A stretch of DNA of 64,000 nucleotides. Origin: Actinospineispora spinosispora DSM 44797. GTDB taxonomy: Bacteria > Actinomycetota > Actinomycetes > Mycobacteriales > Pseudonocardiaceae. Under the pieces are notes generated by a model that worked only from the letters and a program-made list of their open reading frames with translations, had not been told where the DNA came from and made no database searches. Of this stretch, positions 32,407 to 39,991 are shown piece by piece (the stretch's first letter is position 1; the number at the start of each line of letters is the position of its first letter). The position numbers and the translations under genes are program-made. The stretch spans positions 882,582-946,581 of the forward strand of contig NZ_KE386833.1 of the NCBI RefSeq assembly GCF_000429025.1, in the 5' to 3' direction.

Positions 32407-33428
32407 GCGGGCGCTCCGAGGTTGATCCAGGGGTCCTTGGCCGGCTGGGCCTTGACGAGGCCGACGCTCTGCGCGACCTGCAGCTGGCGGCGGAGGTTCG
32501 CGAACGTGGTCGGTCCCCACTCGACGGGGTAGATGTCCGGGAGCCGGGTGGGCAGCAGCTCGATGGCGGCACGTTCGGTGGCGGGGATGCCGTAGGCCTC
32601 GTGCAGGTCCGCGAGCACGCTCGGCCGGTCGTGCACGATCCGGTGCGCGCGCAGCCGCAGCTCCGCAAGCGCGGCCGCCACCGGCCGGTTCTGCTCGACC
32701 CACGCGCGGGTGCTTCCCTGCGCGTTGAGGAACAGGGTGTTGGGGTCCTCGCCGGTGCCCTGGGACCACAGCTGCCCGACCGTCGCGATCTGGCGGGCCC
32801 CTCGCGCGACGAGCCGTGTCGCGTTGGGCTCGATCGTCACGATCGCATCGACGTCACCCCGGTCGAACAGCGCCAGCCCGGCCAGGACCGCGCCGGGGAA
32901 CAGCTGGTAGTCCTTGGTCAGCTCGCTGCCGTTGACCGCCGCCGCCAGCTGGGTGGACCGGAACGCGTCGCTGTTGTTCGGCGGTGTCGCGACACGTTTA
33001 CCGCGCAGGTCCGAGGGCGTGCGGTAGGGGCTGTTCTCCGGTACGAGCCAGCGGACGTGGTTGTTCAGGCTGGTGCTGAACAGCACGAGATCGGCTCCGG
33101 CCTCACCGGCGACCGCCGCGCCGAGCGGGCCCATGCTGGACACGTCGAGTGCGCCGGAGAGCAGCTTGTTCTGGACGTCGCCCGGCCCGGTCCCGGCGAC
33201 ATAGGTCAGGTCGAGGGCACCTAGGAGCCCGTTCTGCTCGGTGATCGGCCGGATGATCGCGCCGGCCGTTCCGGCCTGGGTGTCCTCGACGCGGGCCGCC
33301 AAGGTGCCGTGACCGCCGGACGGGGAACCGCACGCGGCCAGGAAGGAGGTCGCGGCGGCGCCGGCAAGGCCGAACAGCCCGGCGCGCAGCACCGTCCTGC
33401 GATCGTGCAGGTGGGCACCAGGGGACAT
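32403..33428 (-). CDS. ABC transporter substrate-binding lipoprotein (NitT/TauT type)
   Basis: 341 residues. Tat-like lipoprotein signal: DRRTVLRAGLFGLAGAAATS followed by the lipobox LAAC (Cys35 region), then SBP_bac/NMT1-like domains (LTYVAGTGPGDVQNKLLSGA, VRWLVPENSPYRTPSDLRGK and DVDAIVTIEPNATRLVARGA). It captures the substrate at the outer face for the permease. ATG 33428 has AGGAGAG, which lies inside a small self-complementary TCTCC-GA-GGAGA. A 130-nt leader separates it from the Cys leader peptide. Confidence 0.9.
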   Translation of the reverse strand: MSPGAHLHDRRTVLRAGLFGLAGAAATSFLAACGSPSGGHGTLAARVEDTQAGTAGAIIRPITEQNGLLGALDLTYVAGTGPGDVQNKLLSGALDVSSMGPLGAAVAGEAGADLVLFSTSLNNHVRWLVPENSPYRTPSDLRGKRVATPPNNSDAFRSTQLAAAVNGSELTKDYQLFPGAVLAGLALFDRGDVDAIVTIEPNATRLVARGARQIATVGQLWSQGTGEDPNTLFLNAQGSTRAWVEQNRPVAAALAELRLRAHRIVHDRPSVLADLHEAYGIPATERAAIELLPTRLPDIYPVEWGPTTFANLRRQLQVAQSVGLVKAQPAKDPWINLGAPA

Positions 33429-33558
33429 GAGGGCTCTCCTCGGAGAAAGGCGTACGGGCGCGCGGGCGCGCGCCGCCACGCGCCGGGAGCGGGCACGGCG
33501 CGGCGGGTCTGAAAGGTCGATCGACGGCGCGGTCCAGCGACCGCGGTGTGCAGAGGGC
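33429..33558 (-). promoter_or_regulatory. Probable cysteine-responsive attenuator / SD-sequestering leader
   Basis: The 130 nt between leader peptide and binding-protein gene are extremely GC-rich and can fold: GGCGCGCG pairs with CGCGCGCC across a CC, and the Shine-Dalgarno GGAGA pairs with TCTCC. Ribosome position on the leader could switch these structures. No U-run follows, so control of translation start is more likely than intrinsic termination. Confidence 0.5.
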
Positions 33559-33651
33559 TCAGTGGGCCGGACAGGTCCCGCCGTTGATCAGGAACAGGTC
33601 GACGTGACGGCGCCGGGTCAGCAGCGGCGAGAGGGGGGAGCCCGTGCTCAT
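33559..33651 (-). CDS. Cysteine-type leader peptide (30 aa)
   Basis: A 30-residue frame (31 codons with stop) containing LLTRRRHVDLFLINGGTC and ending CPAH. It matches the actinobacterial putative leader peptides of form L-(S/T)-R-R-x-H-V-D-L...C that precede sulfate, sulfonate and cysteine genes and act as cysteine attenuators: low charged tRNA-Cys stalls the ribosome at the late Cys codon. Its ATG overlaps the stop of the preceding NMT1-like gene (ATGA), so it is read by ribosomes finishing that gene. Being in the middle of an operon is unusual. It points to sulfur-source control of the downstream transporter. Confidence 0.75.
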   Translation of the reverse strand: MSTGSPLSPLLTRRRHVDLFLINGGTCPAH

Positions 33652-34520
33652 CGCATGGCCCGCAGGGTCTCGTACCCGGTGCGGCCGTCGGTGAGCCGCC
33701 AGGAGCGCATCCACGCGTAGGTCTCGGTGAACCGGCGCTCGGTGAAGGGCGCGATGTGGGTGTAGCGGTAGAAGTCCGGACGCAGGTCGGCCGGATCGAG
33801 CCGGCCGGCTAGCTCGCCCGCGATCATCGGCGCGTACCGCTGACGGTCGGAGTTGATCAGGTCGACGGCCTTGTCGACGGCGGAGGTGTAGGCGTCCTGC
33901 TGTTCGTAGGACAGGTGCGGTGCGATGACCTGTGAACCCCGGTAGGTGTAGGTGCCCAGGATGTGGGCGCCGTGCTTCAGCGCGAGGCTCAGGAACGGCT
34001 CCATCAGCATCGTGGCGCGCAGCTCACCGGCGAGCAGCCGGTCGAGGCGGACGATCGGGGAACCGATGTGTTCCAGGACGATCCGTTCGCGGGGCACCGT
34101 GCCCTCGAGCAGGTGCAGCGCGGTGTAGTGCGAGCCGGTGAAGGTGTTGACCGCGACCGGGACGCCGCCCAGGTCGTGCGGCTCGTTCAGGTCGTCGTCG
34201 AGGCTGACCAGCGCCTGCGCGACGACCGCTGCTCGCAGGTAGCCGATGCGTCCGCCCCGGGTGTCTCGTTCCAGCCGGTCGATGCCGCCCCATTCGCAGA
34301 CGTTGTAGATGTCCGCCCTCGCGGCCGCGAACAGCGACTCCTTGTGCCGGGCCGCCGGATCCTGCTCGGTGGGGTTGGCGGTGTCCTCGGTCGTGGCGAA
34401 ACGGACGTCGAGGCCCACGGCCTCGAACAGGCCTTCTCGTACCGCGATGAGATCGGGGAGATCGAACACGACGTGGTTCGGCGACACCACGATGGTGTCC
34501 GGGGCGTCCGTTCTTGCCAT
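33648..34520 (-). CDS. NMT1/THI5-like protein without signal peptide, paralogue 2
   Basis: 290 residues, related to 29876-30778: LPDLIAVREGLFEAVGLDVR, VCEWGGIDRLERD, GGVPVAVNTFTGSHYTALHL, ATMLMEPFLSLALKHG and TETYAWMRSWRL are shared landmarks. No signal peptide. The His/Arg pair seen in paralogue 1 is replaced (Leu and Asn at the aligned positions), while the Cys in CEWG is kept. First gene of the operon, downstream of a clear promoter. It may be an enzyme or a cytosolic binding protein; divergence of the pair suggests different roles. Confidence 0.78.
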   Translation of the reverse strand: MARTDAPDTIVVSPNHVVFDLPDLIAVREGLFEAVGLDVRFATTEDTANPTEQDPAARHKESLFAAARADIYNVCEWGGIDRLERDTRGGRIGYLRAAVVAQALVSLDDDLNEPHDLGGVPVAVNTFTGSHYTALHLLEGTVPRERIVLEHIGSPIVRLDRLLAGELRATMLMEPFLSLALKHGAHILGTYTYRGSQVIAPHLSYEQQDAYTSAVDKAVDLINSDRQRYAPMIAGELAGRLDPADLRPDFYRYTHIAPFTERRFTETYAWMRSWRLTDGRTGYETLRAMR

Positions 34521-34571
34521 CTGGTGCCGCCTCCCCACCGGGTCCGGGCGACCGGTCAGGCCGCCGACTCG

Positions 34572-34602
34572 ATGGTAAGCATGTTGACCGATCCGGTCAA
34601 CA
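34572..34602 (-). promoter_or_regulatory. Promoter with overlapping palindromic operator for the import operon
   Basis: On the minus strand TTGACC (34600-34595) and TACCAT (34577-34572) are separated by exactly 17 bp. The perfect palindrome TGTTGACCG-ATC-CGGTCAACA (34582-34602) covers the -35 box, so a bound regulator would block polymerase. The neighbouring IclR protein is the best candidate. Confidence 0.7.
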
Positions 34603-34605
34603 ATA

Positions 34606-34646
34606 GCTTTGCAGGATGCGGGAACTGCTCTCGCATCCTGCAAAGC
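34606..34646 (-). terminator. 15-bp stem-loop terminator after iclR
   Basis: GCTTTGCAGGATGCG (34606-34620) and its exact reverse complement (34632-34646) with an 11-nt loop, 40 bp beyond the iclR stop. It separates iclR transcription from the import operon promoter. Confidence 0.75.
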
Positions 34647-34685
34647 GGCGCGTTCGCGCAGGTCAGACGACGAGCGGTGGTGAGA

Positions 34686-35573
34686 TCACAGCTCACCGAA
34701 GGCTATCGAAACTGGCAAACCCTCAAGTGCGTCGGCGGCGGACCGGACGATGGAGCCGAGCGTGTCGAGCTGTGCCTCCGGCATCCGGGAGGCCGGGCCC
34801 TGGATCTCGACCCCCATGCGGACGAACTCACTGGCACCCAGCACCGGAGCCGCGACCGCCCGCAGCGCGGGGTCGTGCGGGTCATCGAGGACCGCGTAAC
34901 CGCGGAACTGGATGGCCAGCAGGTCGATCTCCCTCGCCCAGGTCGAGGCGACGGGCCCGCCGGGGGCACCCGCGTCTCCGGCGCGGGTCAGGACCGTGGC
35001 CGCCTCGGCGATCGCGTCGGGTCCGAACGCGACGATCGCGGCGCCGATCGCCGAGTCCAGCAGGGGGATGCGCGTTCCGGGGCGTCCGGTGTAGCGCAGT
35101 GACCGGGTCGAGGGAACCGACAACAGGATGAGGACCTCGTCGCCTCTGCGCATGCCGATGCTGGCCGTCTCCCCGGTACGGTCCGCCAGCTCCTTGAGGA
35201 CGTCCGCCGCCTCAGGGACGCCGGAGGTGTCCAGGGCCTTGCGGGCGAGCCGCAACAGCACCGGGCCGGGCAGGAACCGGTCGTTGTCCGGGTCCCGGCA
35301 CAGCAGGTTGCCGGAGGTCAGAGTGTGTGCGAGCCGGTGGACGGTGCTGACGGTGAGGTTGGTCCGTTTGGCGATCTCGGTGGTGGTGAGGCCGTGAGGG
35401 CTGTCGACCACCGCGCCCAGGACCGCGGAGGCGCGAGCCACCGACTGAATCTCGGGGCTGCGCGGCGGTTCGCCGGATCGCCCGGCTCTCGGAACGGTCA
35501 CCGTGGCCGCCGCGGCCGAAAGGACCTGCTCATTCCGGAAAGAGTAGACGCCGGGTGCGTCGGTCCGCACCAT
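34686..35573 (-). CDS. IclR family transcriptional regulator
   Basis: About 295 residues. IclR winged helix with SVARASAVLGAVVDSPHGLT, TTEIAKRTNLTVSTVHRLAH and FLPGPVLLRLARKA, then the effector domain (GETASIGMRRGDEVLILLSV, YTGRPGTRIPLLDSAIGAAI). IclR proteins control catabolic operons through small aromatic or keto acids. The ATG at 35573 lacks a good ribosome site; the real start may be a nearby GTG closer to the HTH. Located just upstream of the import operon and divergent from the large LuxR-type gene. Confidence 0.88.
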   Translation of the reverse strand: MVRTDAPGVYSFRNEQVLSAAAATVTVPRAGRSGEPPRSPEIQSVARASAVLGAVVDSPHGLTTTEIAKRTNLTVSTVHRLAHTLTSGNLLCRDPDNDRFLPGPVLLRLARKALDTSGVPEAADVLKELADRTGETASIGMRRGDEVLILLSVPSTRSLRYTGRPGTRIPLLDSAIGAAIVAFGPDAIAEAATVLTRAGDAGAPGGPVASTWAREIDLLAIQFRGYAVLDDPHDPALRAVAAPVLGASEFVRMGVEIQGPASRMPEAQLDTLGSIVRSAADALEGLPVSIAFGEL

Positions 35574-35744
35574 GCCGGACCGCGGCTCACCGGCCCGGCG
35601 CGCGTCCGGAATACCCGGACCGCAATCCCGCGGTGATCGAAAGGACGTGTTGTATCGTGCGGCGGTGACGCGACTGGCGATTTCCAGAAGAGGGAATGGG
35701 CTGCCGGGCAGGAGCGCGCCGGCGTGCACTGTGAGGCTTGATCA

Positions 35745-38126
35745 GTGTTAACAGTCACGTCCCGTGGTGTTCTGCCGGCCGAGGTCACCAGCTTTGTGGG
35801 GCGCAGCCGGGAACTGAAATCCACGCGGTCGTTGATTGCGGCGTCGCGGTTGGTCACGTTAACCGGGGTCGGTGGCGTCGGTAAGACCCGACTTGCGGTG
35901 CGCATGGCCATGGAGGTCGAGCGCGCGTTTTCCGGCGGCGTGCGGTTCACCGATCTGACGAATGTGCCCACCGGCGCGAACTCCACCGCATTGTTGCAGG
36001 TGATTGCGGGAGCGTTGGAGCTCGACAACTTCTCGGCCCGCCCGATGCGGGAGACAGTGATCGACCATCTGCGGACCCGACACTGCCTTTTGGTGATCGA
36101 CAATTGTGAACATGTCGTCGACACGGTCGGTTCGGTCGTCGCGAATTTGCTCGCCGAAGCGGAGAATCTTCATGTTCTGGCGACCAGCCGGGAAGTGCTG
36201 GGGTGCGCCGGTGAATATGTGGTCGCGGTCCGTCCGCTCACCGTTCCGGACGCTGCTGACTCGGCACCGGGATCACCGGACGGCGAAGCGATGGAGTTGC
36301 TGAGGCATCGGGCGGACGCGGTCGGCGCGCCCATTCAGGAGTCGGACTTCGTGGCCGCCTCGGAACTGTGTCGGCAACTGGACGGTCTGCCACTCGCGAT
36401 CGAGCTTGCGGCGAGCCGGCTCAACATCTTGTCGGTGAGCGAAATACTGGACCGCCTCGACAACCGCTTCGGCCTGCTCTCCGGGATTCGTCACGGGCCG
36501 GTGGCCCATCAGACGCTTCGGCGGGTGATGGATTGGAGCTACCAGCTGTGCAGCATCCAGGGCAGGTTGTTGTGGGAGCGGGTCTCGGTGTTCGTCGGCG
36601 GATTCGACCTGGCTTCGGTCGAAGCGATCTGTACCGGCGACGGAATTTCCCGCGAGGACGTACTGGAGACCCTCGCCGGGCTGGCGCGTCAATCGATACT
36701 CACGGTGGACCGGGGTGATGGGCGCAGCCGGTACCACTTATTGGAGACATTACGTCAGTACGGCCTTGAAATGCTGTCTCATCGCGGAGCCGAGGAGATG
36801 TTCAGGCGCCGCCATCTCGACTACTTCCACGAACTGGCGATGAGGGCCAGTCGCGATTGGTTCAGCCCCCGGGAACTCGACTGGTTGCGCTGGGGCCGGG
36901 TCGAGATGCCGAATTTGCGCGCGGCCATGGATATCAGCCTGATGGGCGGGCAGGGAACCCAGGGACTCGAGATCGCGATCGGTCTGACGCAACTCCGTCT
37001 CTGGTACATCATCGGTTGGCCGGGTGAAGGTGTGTCGCGCCTGAAGCTGTTGGCGCAGCAGGATCCTGAACCGACGGGCGTGCTCCGCGTGACGGCGTTG
37101 GGGCACGCCGGTTGGATCAGCCTGGCCCAAGGCGATCCGGAAGCGGCCCGGGAATTCTTGGCCGACTGCCAGCCGATGGGCGAGGAACGGCCGCAGGAGT
37201 CCCCGACGGTGGATTTCCTCGAAGCGGCTTTCCTGCTCTTCGTGGACAATGACGCTCGCTCTATCACGATGCTCGAGGAACTGTTGCGGAAGCTGCAGAA
37301 GGCGGGCGCACCGGATGCGGTCACCGCGCGGATCGAATCCCTGTGGGGAATCGCGGCCTGTTTCCTCGGGGACCGCACCGTTGCGATCGAGGCGTCGGAG
37401 CAACATCTGCGGAACACGAAGGAACACGAGGCGGAATGTGCGATCTCGTGGGCGCTCATGAATGTGGCGATAGCCCAGATGCGGCATGGAGATCCCAACC
37501 GGGCTCTGACCATCATGCGCGAGGTCGTCTACCGGCAGAGCGATATCGGCGATCGCTGGGGGACGTTGTGGGCGGTGCACGGCGTCGCGTGGGCGCTGGC
37601 CGCCGGAATTCGGACGACCGAGGGCGGGAAAGAGGCCGAATCGCGGATCGCCGAGCAGGTCGCTCGTATGCTGGGCGGTGCGCAGAGGCTTCGGGCATGG
37701 ACCGGTGTCGTGGCGGGCGGCATGTTCAAGGACGCCACCGCCACGGCCGAGGGTGTTGCGCGGCGCCTGCTCGGTGAGCGGCGGTATGCGCAGGCCTTCG
37801 AGGAGGGCAACTTCCCCGACGCTGGCCGCGCGTACGCGGAACAGCAGATCTTATTGCTAGCGCAAGGGAATGGTGCCTCCGCGCCGGCTGAGACGACCCA
37901 GCCCACTGTTCCCGAGCAGCCGCGGGAGTTGCCGGGTGAGCGACTCACCGCGCGGGAGCTCGAGATCAGTGGTCTGGTCGCCCGCGGTTGGGGGAACGAC
38001 GAGATCGCGCGGAACCTGGTCATTTCGAGTCGGACCGTGCATTCCCATGTCGGAAATATTCTGAAGAAGCGCGGTCTGCGCAACCGAAACGAAATAGCTG
38101 TCTGGTACATCAAGCAGTACGGCTAG
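35745..38126 (+). CDS. NB-ARC ATPase / TPR / LuxR-HTH regulator with five TTA codons
   Basis: 793 residues. Walker A GVGGVGKTR at ~41-49, Walker B CLLVIDNCEHV, sensor ATSREVL and LDGLPLAIELAASRL of NB-ARC/STAND ATPases; then a helical-repeat region (~380-720); and a C-terminal LuxR helix-turn-helix (LTARELEISGLVARGWGNDE, TVHSHVGNILKKRG). Similar to AfsR/LAL-type pathway-specific activators. TTA leucine codons at 35748 (second codon), 35859, 36738, 36750 and 37851 are striking in such GC-rich DNA and predict dependence on a bldA-like tRNA. GTG 35745. Base composition is lower in GC than in neighbouring genes. Confidence 0.9.
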   Translation: MLTVTSRGVLPAEVTSFVGRSRELKSTRSLIAASRLVTLTGVGGVGKTRLAVRMAMEVERAFSGGVRFTDLTNVPTGANSTALLQVIAGALELDNFSARPMRETVIDHLRTRHCLLVIDNCEHVVDTVGSVVANLLAEAENLHVLATSREVLGCAGEYVVAVRPLTVPDAADSAPGSPDGEAMELLRHRADAVGAPIQESDFVAASELCRQLDGLPLAIELAASRLNILSVSEILDRLDNRFGLLSGIRHGPVAHQTLRRVMDWSYQLCSIQGRLLWERVSVFVGGFDLASVEAICTGDGISREDVLETLAGLARQSILTVDRGDGRSRYHLLETLRQYGLEMLSHRGAEEMFRRRHLDYFHELAMRASRDWFSPRELDWLRWGRVEMPNLRAAMDISLMGGQGTQGLEIAIGLTQLRLWYIIGWPGEGVSRLKLLAQQDPEPTGVLRVTALGHAGWISLAQGDPEAAREFLADCQPMGEERPQESPTVDFLEAAFLLFVDNDARSITMLEELLRKLQKAGAPDAVTARIESLWGIAACFLGDRTVAIEASEQHLRNTKEHEAECAISWALMNVAIAQMRHGDPNRALTIMREVVYRQSDIGDRWGTLWAVHGVAWALAAGIRTTEGGKEAESRIAEQVARMLGGAQRLRAWTGVVAGGMFKDATATAEGVARRLLGERRYAQAFEEGNFPDAGRAYAEQQILLLAQGNGASAPAETTQPTVPEQPRELPGERLTARELEISGLVARGWGNDEIARNLVISSRTVHSHVGNILKKRGLRNRNEIAVWYIKQYG

Positions 38127-38316
38127 GGTCTGTCTCGCGCACGGTGAGACGCGGGCGGTGTGCACTCACGGTCGACGGGCACGCTCCGGGCATGCGACGA
38201 GCCACGTAGGCATGGATCTCGGTAATTTTGCCGATGCCCGTCGGGCGCCGATGCTCGATCATGATGCGCATGGTGAGTGGGCCCGCGTGTGCGGCGTTGC
38301 GGTCGGCGGTGGCGTG

Positions 38317-38721
38317 ATGGCCATGACAGGCCCGATGGTGACGTTCCGTGTTGTCGTCTATGCCGACGTCGGTGCGACGAGGTGTGCCGAGTGGATCGCT
38401 ACGGCGCAGTTCACCGAGGAGGAGTCGGCTCGATGGTTCGCCACCATGCAGCTGCTCGACGTCTACCGGCGGCCGGATCGCGTGAAGGACAACTCGCACA
38501 ACTACTGGTGTGAGGTCGCGCGGGGCCGTTACGCCGACGCCGGTGAGCTGAACCAGCAGGGCGGGTTCAACTTCGACGCGCAGTGGGTCGCCGATCATGG
38601 CGGCGCCTACGTGGATGCGGCGTACCTGGACAACGAGTCCGGTGAGGTCTCCTGGGATGCCGGAGTGCGGCGTGCGTCCTGGCCGTTCCCTCGCCCGGCA
38701 CTCGTGGCGCCGCCGCTGTGA
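38317..38721 (+). CDS. Hypothetical protein, first of a coupled pair
   Basis: About 134 residues, not recognised. Core sequence starts MVTFRVVVYADVGATRCAEW and includes YRRPDRVKDNSHNYWCEVAR and FNFDAQWVADHGGAYVDAAY; the mix of aromatic, acidic and Gly residues and the codon bias look like a real folded domain. Alternative starts are ATG 38212 and ATG 38335. The stop overlaps the next gene's ATG (TGATG). No signal peptide or TM helix. It follows the LuxR-type gene on the same strand. Confidence 0.5.
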   Translation: MAMTGPMVTFRVVVYADVGATRCAEWIATAQFTEEESARWFATMQLLDVYRRPDRVKDNSHNYWCEVARGRYADAGELNQQGGFNFDAQWVADHGGAYVDAAYLDNESGEVSWDAGVRRASWPFPRPALVAPPL

Positions 38722-38951
38722 TGCTGGGTGTTCGCCTGGCCGATCCCGCCGGCTGGGTGCAGAGCCTCGGTGTGGTGCCGACCGGCGACCCGGATGCCGC
38801 GAGCCTGGCGAACGTCGGCCGGGTGATAGGTCTGGTGCGCCGGAACGCGTCGCTGACCGGCGTCGGCCAGCGCCTGCTCGTCGACCTCGACGGGCGTGAC
38901 TGTCAGGAATGGTCGTTGTCGCCTCGGGACGTCCCAGCGATCCCGAGGTAG
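38721..38951 (+). CDS. Hypothetical small protein, second of a coupled pair
   Basis: 76 residues beginning MLGVRLADPAGWVQSLGVVP, not recognised. Translationally coupled to the preceding gene by a one-base TGATG overlap. Contains NASLTGVGQRLLVDLDGRDC, with a single Cys; no TM segment. Likely functions with its neighbour. A family B repeat and a family D hairpin follow within 310 bp. Confidence 0.45.
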   Translation: MLGVRLADPAGWVQSLGVVPTGDPDAASLANVGRVIGLVRRNASLTGVGQRLLVDLDGRDCQEWSLSPRDVPAIPR

Positions 38952-39116
38952 TCCAGCAGGTCAGCCGGGTGCGGCGCACACCCGGAGAGCTGCGTGTGCC
39001 GCGCCCCGCGTCGCTGCCATCCGACGCGGGTGCGCGGCGTTCTCCGTCGCACGCGACACCAGCTCGCGCTGACCTCCCGCACGCTGCACGAAGCTCACTG
39101 GCGCTGCCCGAGTCAC

Positions 39117-39183
39117 GTCGCAGAGCATCGTGTTGTGTCGCAGATGCCGCAGTGTCTGCGACACGACCTGGCCCTCTGCGAAG
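39117..39183. repeat. Family B 67-bp palindromic repeat, copy 3
   Basis: Left arm TCGCAGAG, inner TCGCAGA and TCTGCGA around CGCAGTG, right arm CTCTGCGAAG. Same length as copies at 15321 and 19083. Intergenic, between a hypothetical gene and a TetR gene that are convergent. Confidence 0.85.
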
Positions 39184-39256
39184 TCTCGCTCGCTGCGGCC
39201 CGTTGCCTGGCGACCTGCGGGAGTCCGTGCGTGCTGGCTGATGGCGCCAGTAGCAG

Positions 39257-39303
39257 CCCGTGAGTGGCGGGGCCGCCCATGACCGGCCGCAACACTCACG
39301 GGG
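39257..39303. repeat. Family D hairpin, copy 3 (imperfect)
   Basis: Arms start CCCGTGAGTG (39257) and end CACTCACGGG (39294-39303) with an inner GGGGCCG/CGGCC pairing. The loop is decayed compared with the copy at 21569. Probably works as a terminator for the convergent genes. Confidence 0.65.
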
Positions 39304-39376
39304 TCAGCCGGGGCGGATCACGAGACTCTCGCCGGCATGGGGTCGGCCGAGTCATGGCAGCCGGCCGAGGGCTCCG

Positions 39377-39988
39377 CTAGGCGGGGTGACGCGCGAGCGA
39401 GGCGAGGATGATCTCCCGCGCCGCGCGGACCGTGTCCTCGAAGGCGGCCGGGTCCCGGCCGACGCGCTCGGCGCCCGCGCGCATGGCACCGGACAGCAGC
39501 TCCACCGTGAGACGCACGTCGCCGACGTCGCGGAACTCACCGCTCGACATGCCGTCCCGGACGACGTTCTCCACCTGGACCACGATCGCGTGGAACGGGC
39601 TGTCCGGCCCCTTCGGTACCTCGGCGACCAACGGGCCGGAGCCCGGCCGGAACATCAGCTGTGCGGCCTGGTCGGTGGACGTCTCCAGGACCGCTTCGAT
39701 GATCGCAAGCATGCGTTCGGTCGCCGGCACCCCGGACCGTGCGGCGATCGAGGTGACCTGGTCGAGCATGGGCCGGCTTGCTCGCCGGGCCAGCGCCAGG
39801 ACCAGCGCACGCTTGTCGCGGGCGTAGTTGTAGAGCGTGTTCCGCGCAAGCCCCGTCTCGGCCGCGATGTGACCCATGGTGATCGAGTCGTAGTCGCGTT
39901 CGAGCAACAGCCGCCGCATCGCCTCGGCGAGGTCGGCCCACACCATCTCGTGGTGCTCTTCGATGCTGGCTCCCCGGATCCGCGGCAT
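39377..39988 (-). CDS. TetR family regulator
   Basis: 203 residues. HTH: ADLAEAMRRLLLERDYDSIT, MGHIAAETGLARNTLYNYAR, DKRALVLALARRA. ATG 39988 follows GGGAGGAT; the ribosome site overlaps the stop of the SnoaL gene three bases away, so the two are co-transcribed. It may bind the long palindrome 500 bp upstream at 40486-40522, which is in front of the SnoaL gene. Confidence 0.87.
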   Translation of the reverse strand: MPRIRGASIEEHHEMVWADLAEAMRRLLLERDYDSITMGHIAAETGLARNTLYNYARDKRALVLALARRASRPMLDQVTSIAARSGVPATERMLAIIEAVLETSTDQAAQLMFRPGSGPLVAEVPKGPDSPFHAIVVQVENVVRDGMSSGEFRDVGDVRLTVELLSGAMRAGAERVGRDPAAFEDTVRAAREIILASLARHPA

Positions 39989-39991
39989 CCG

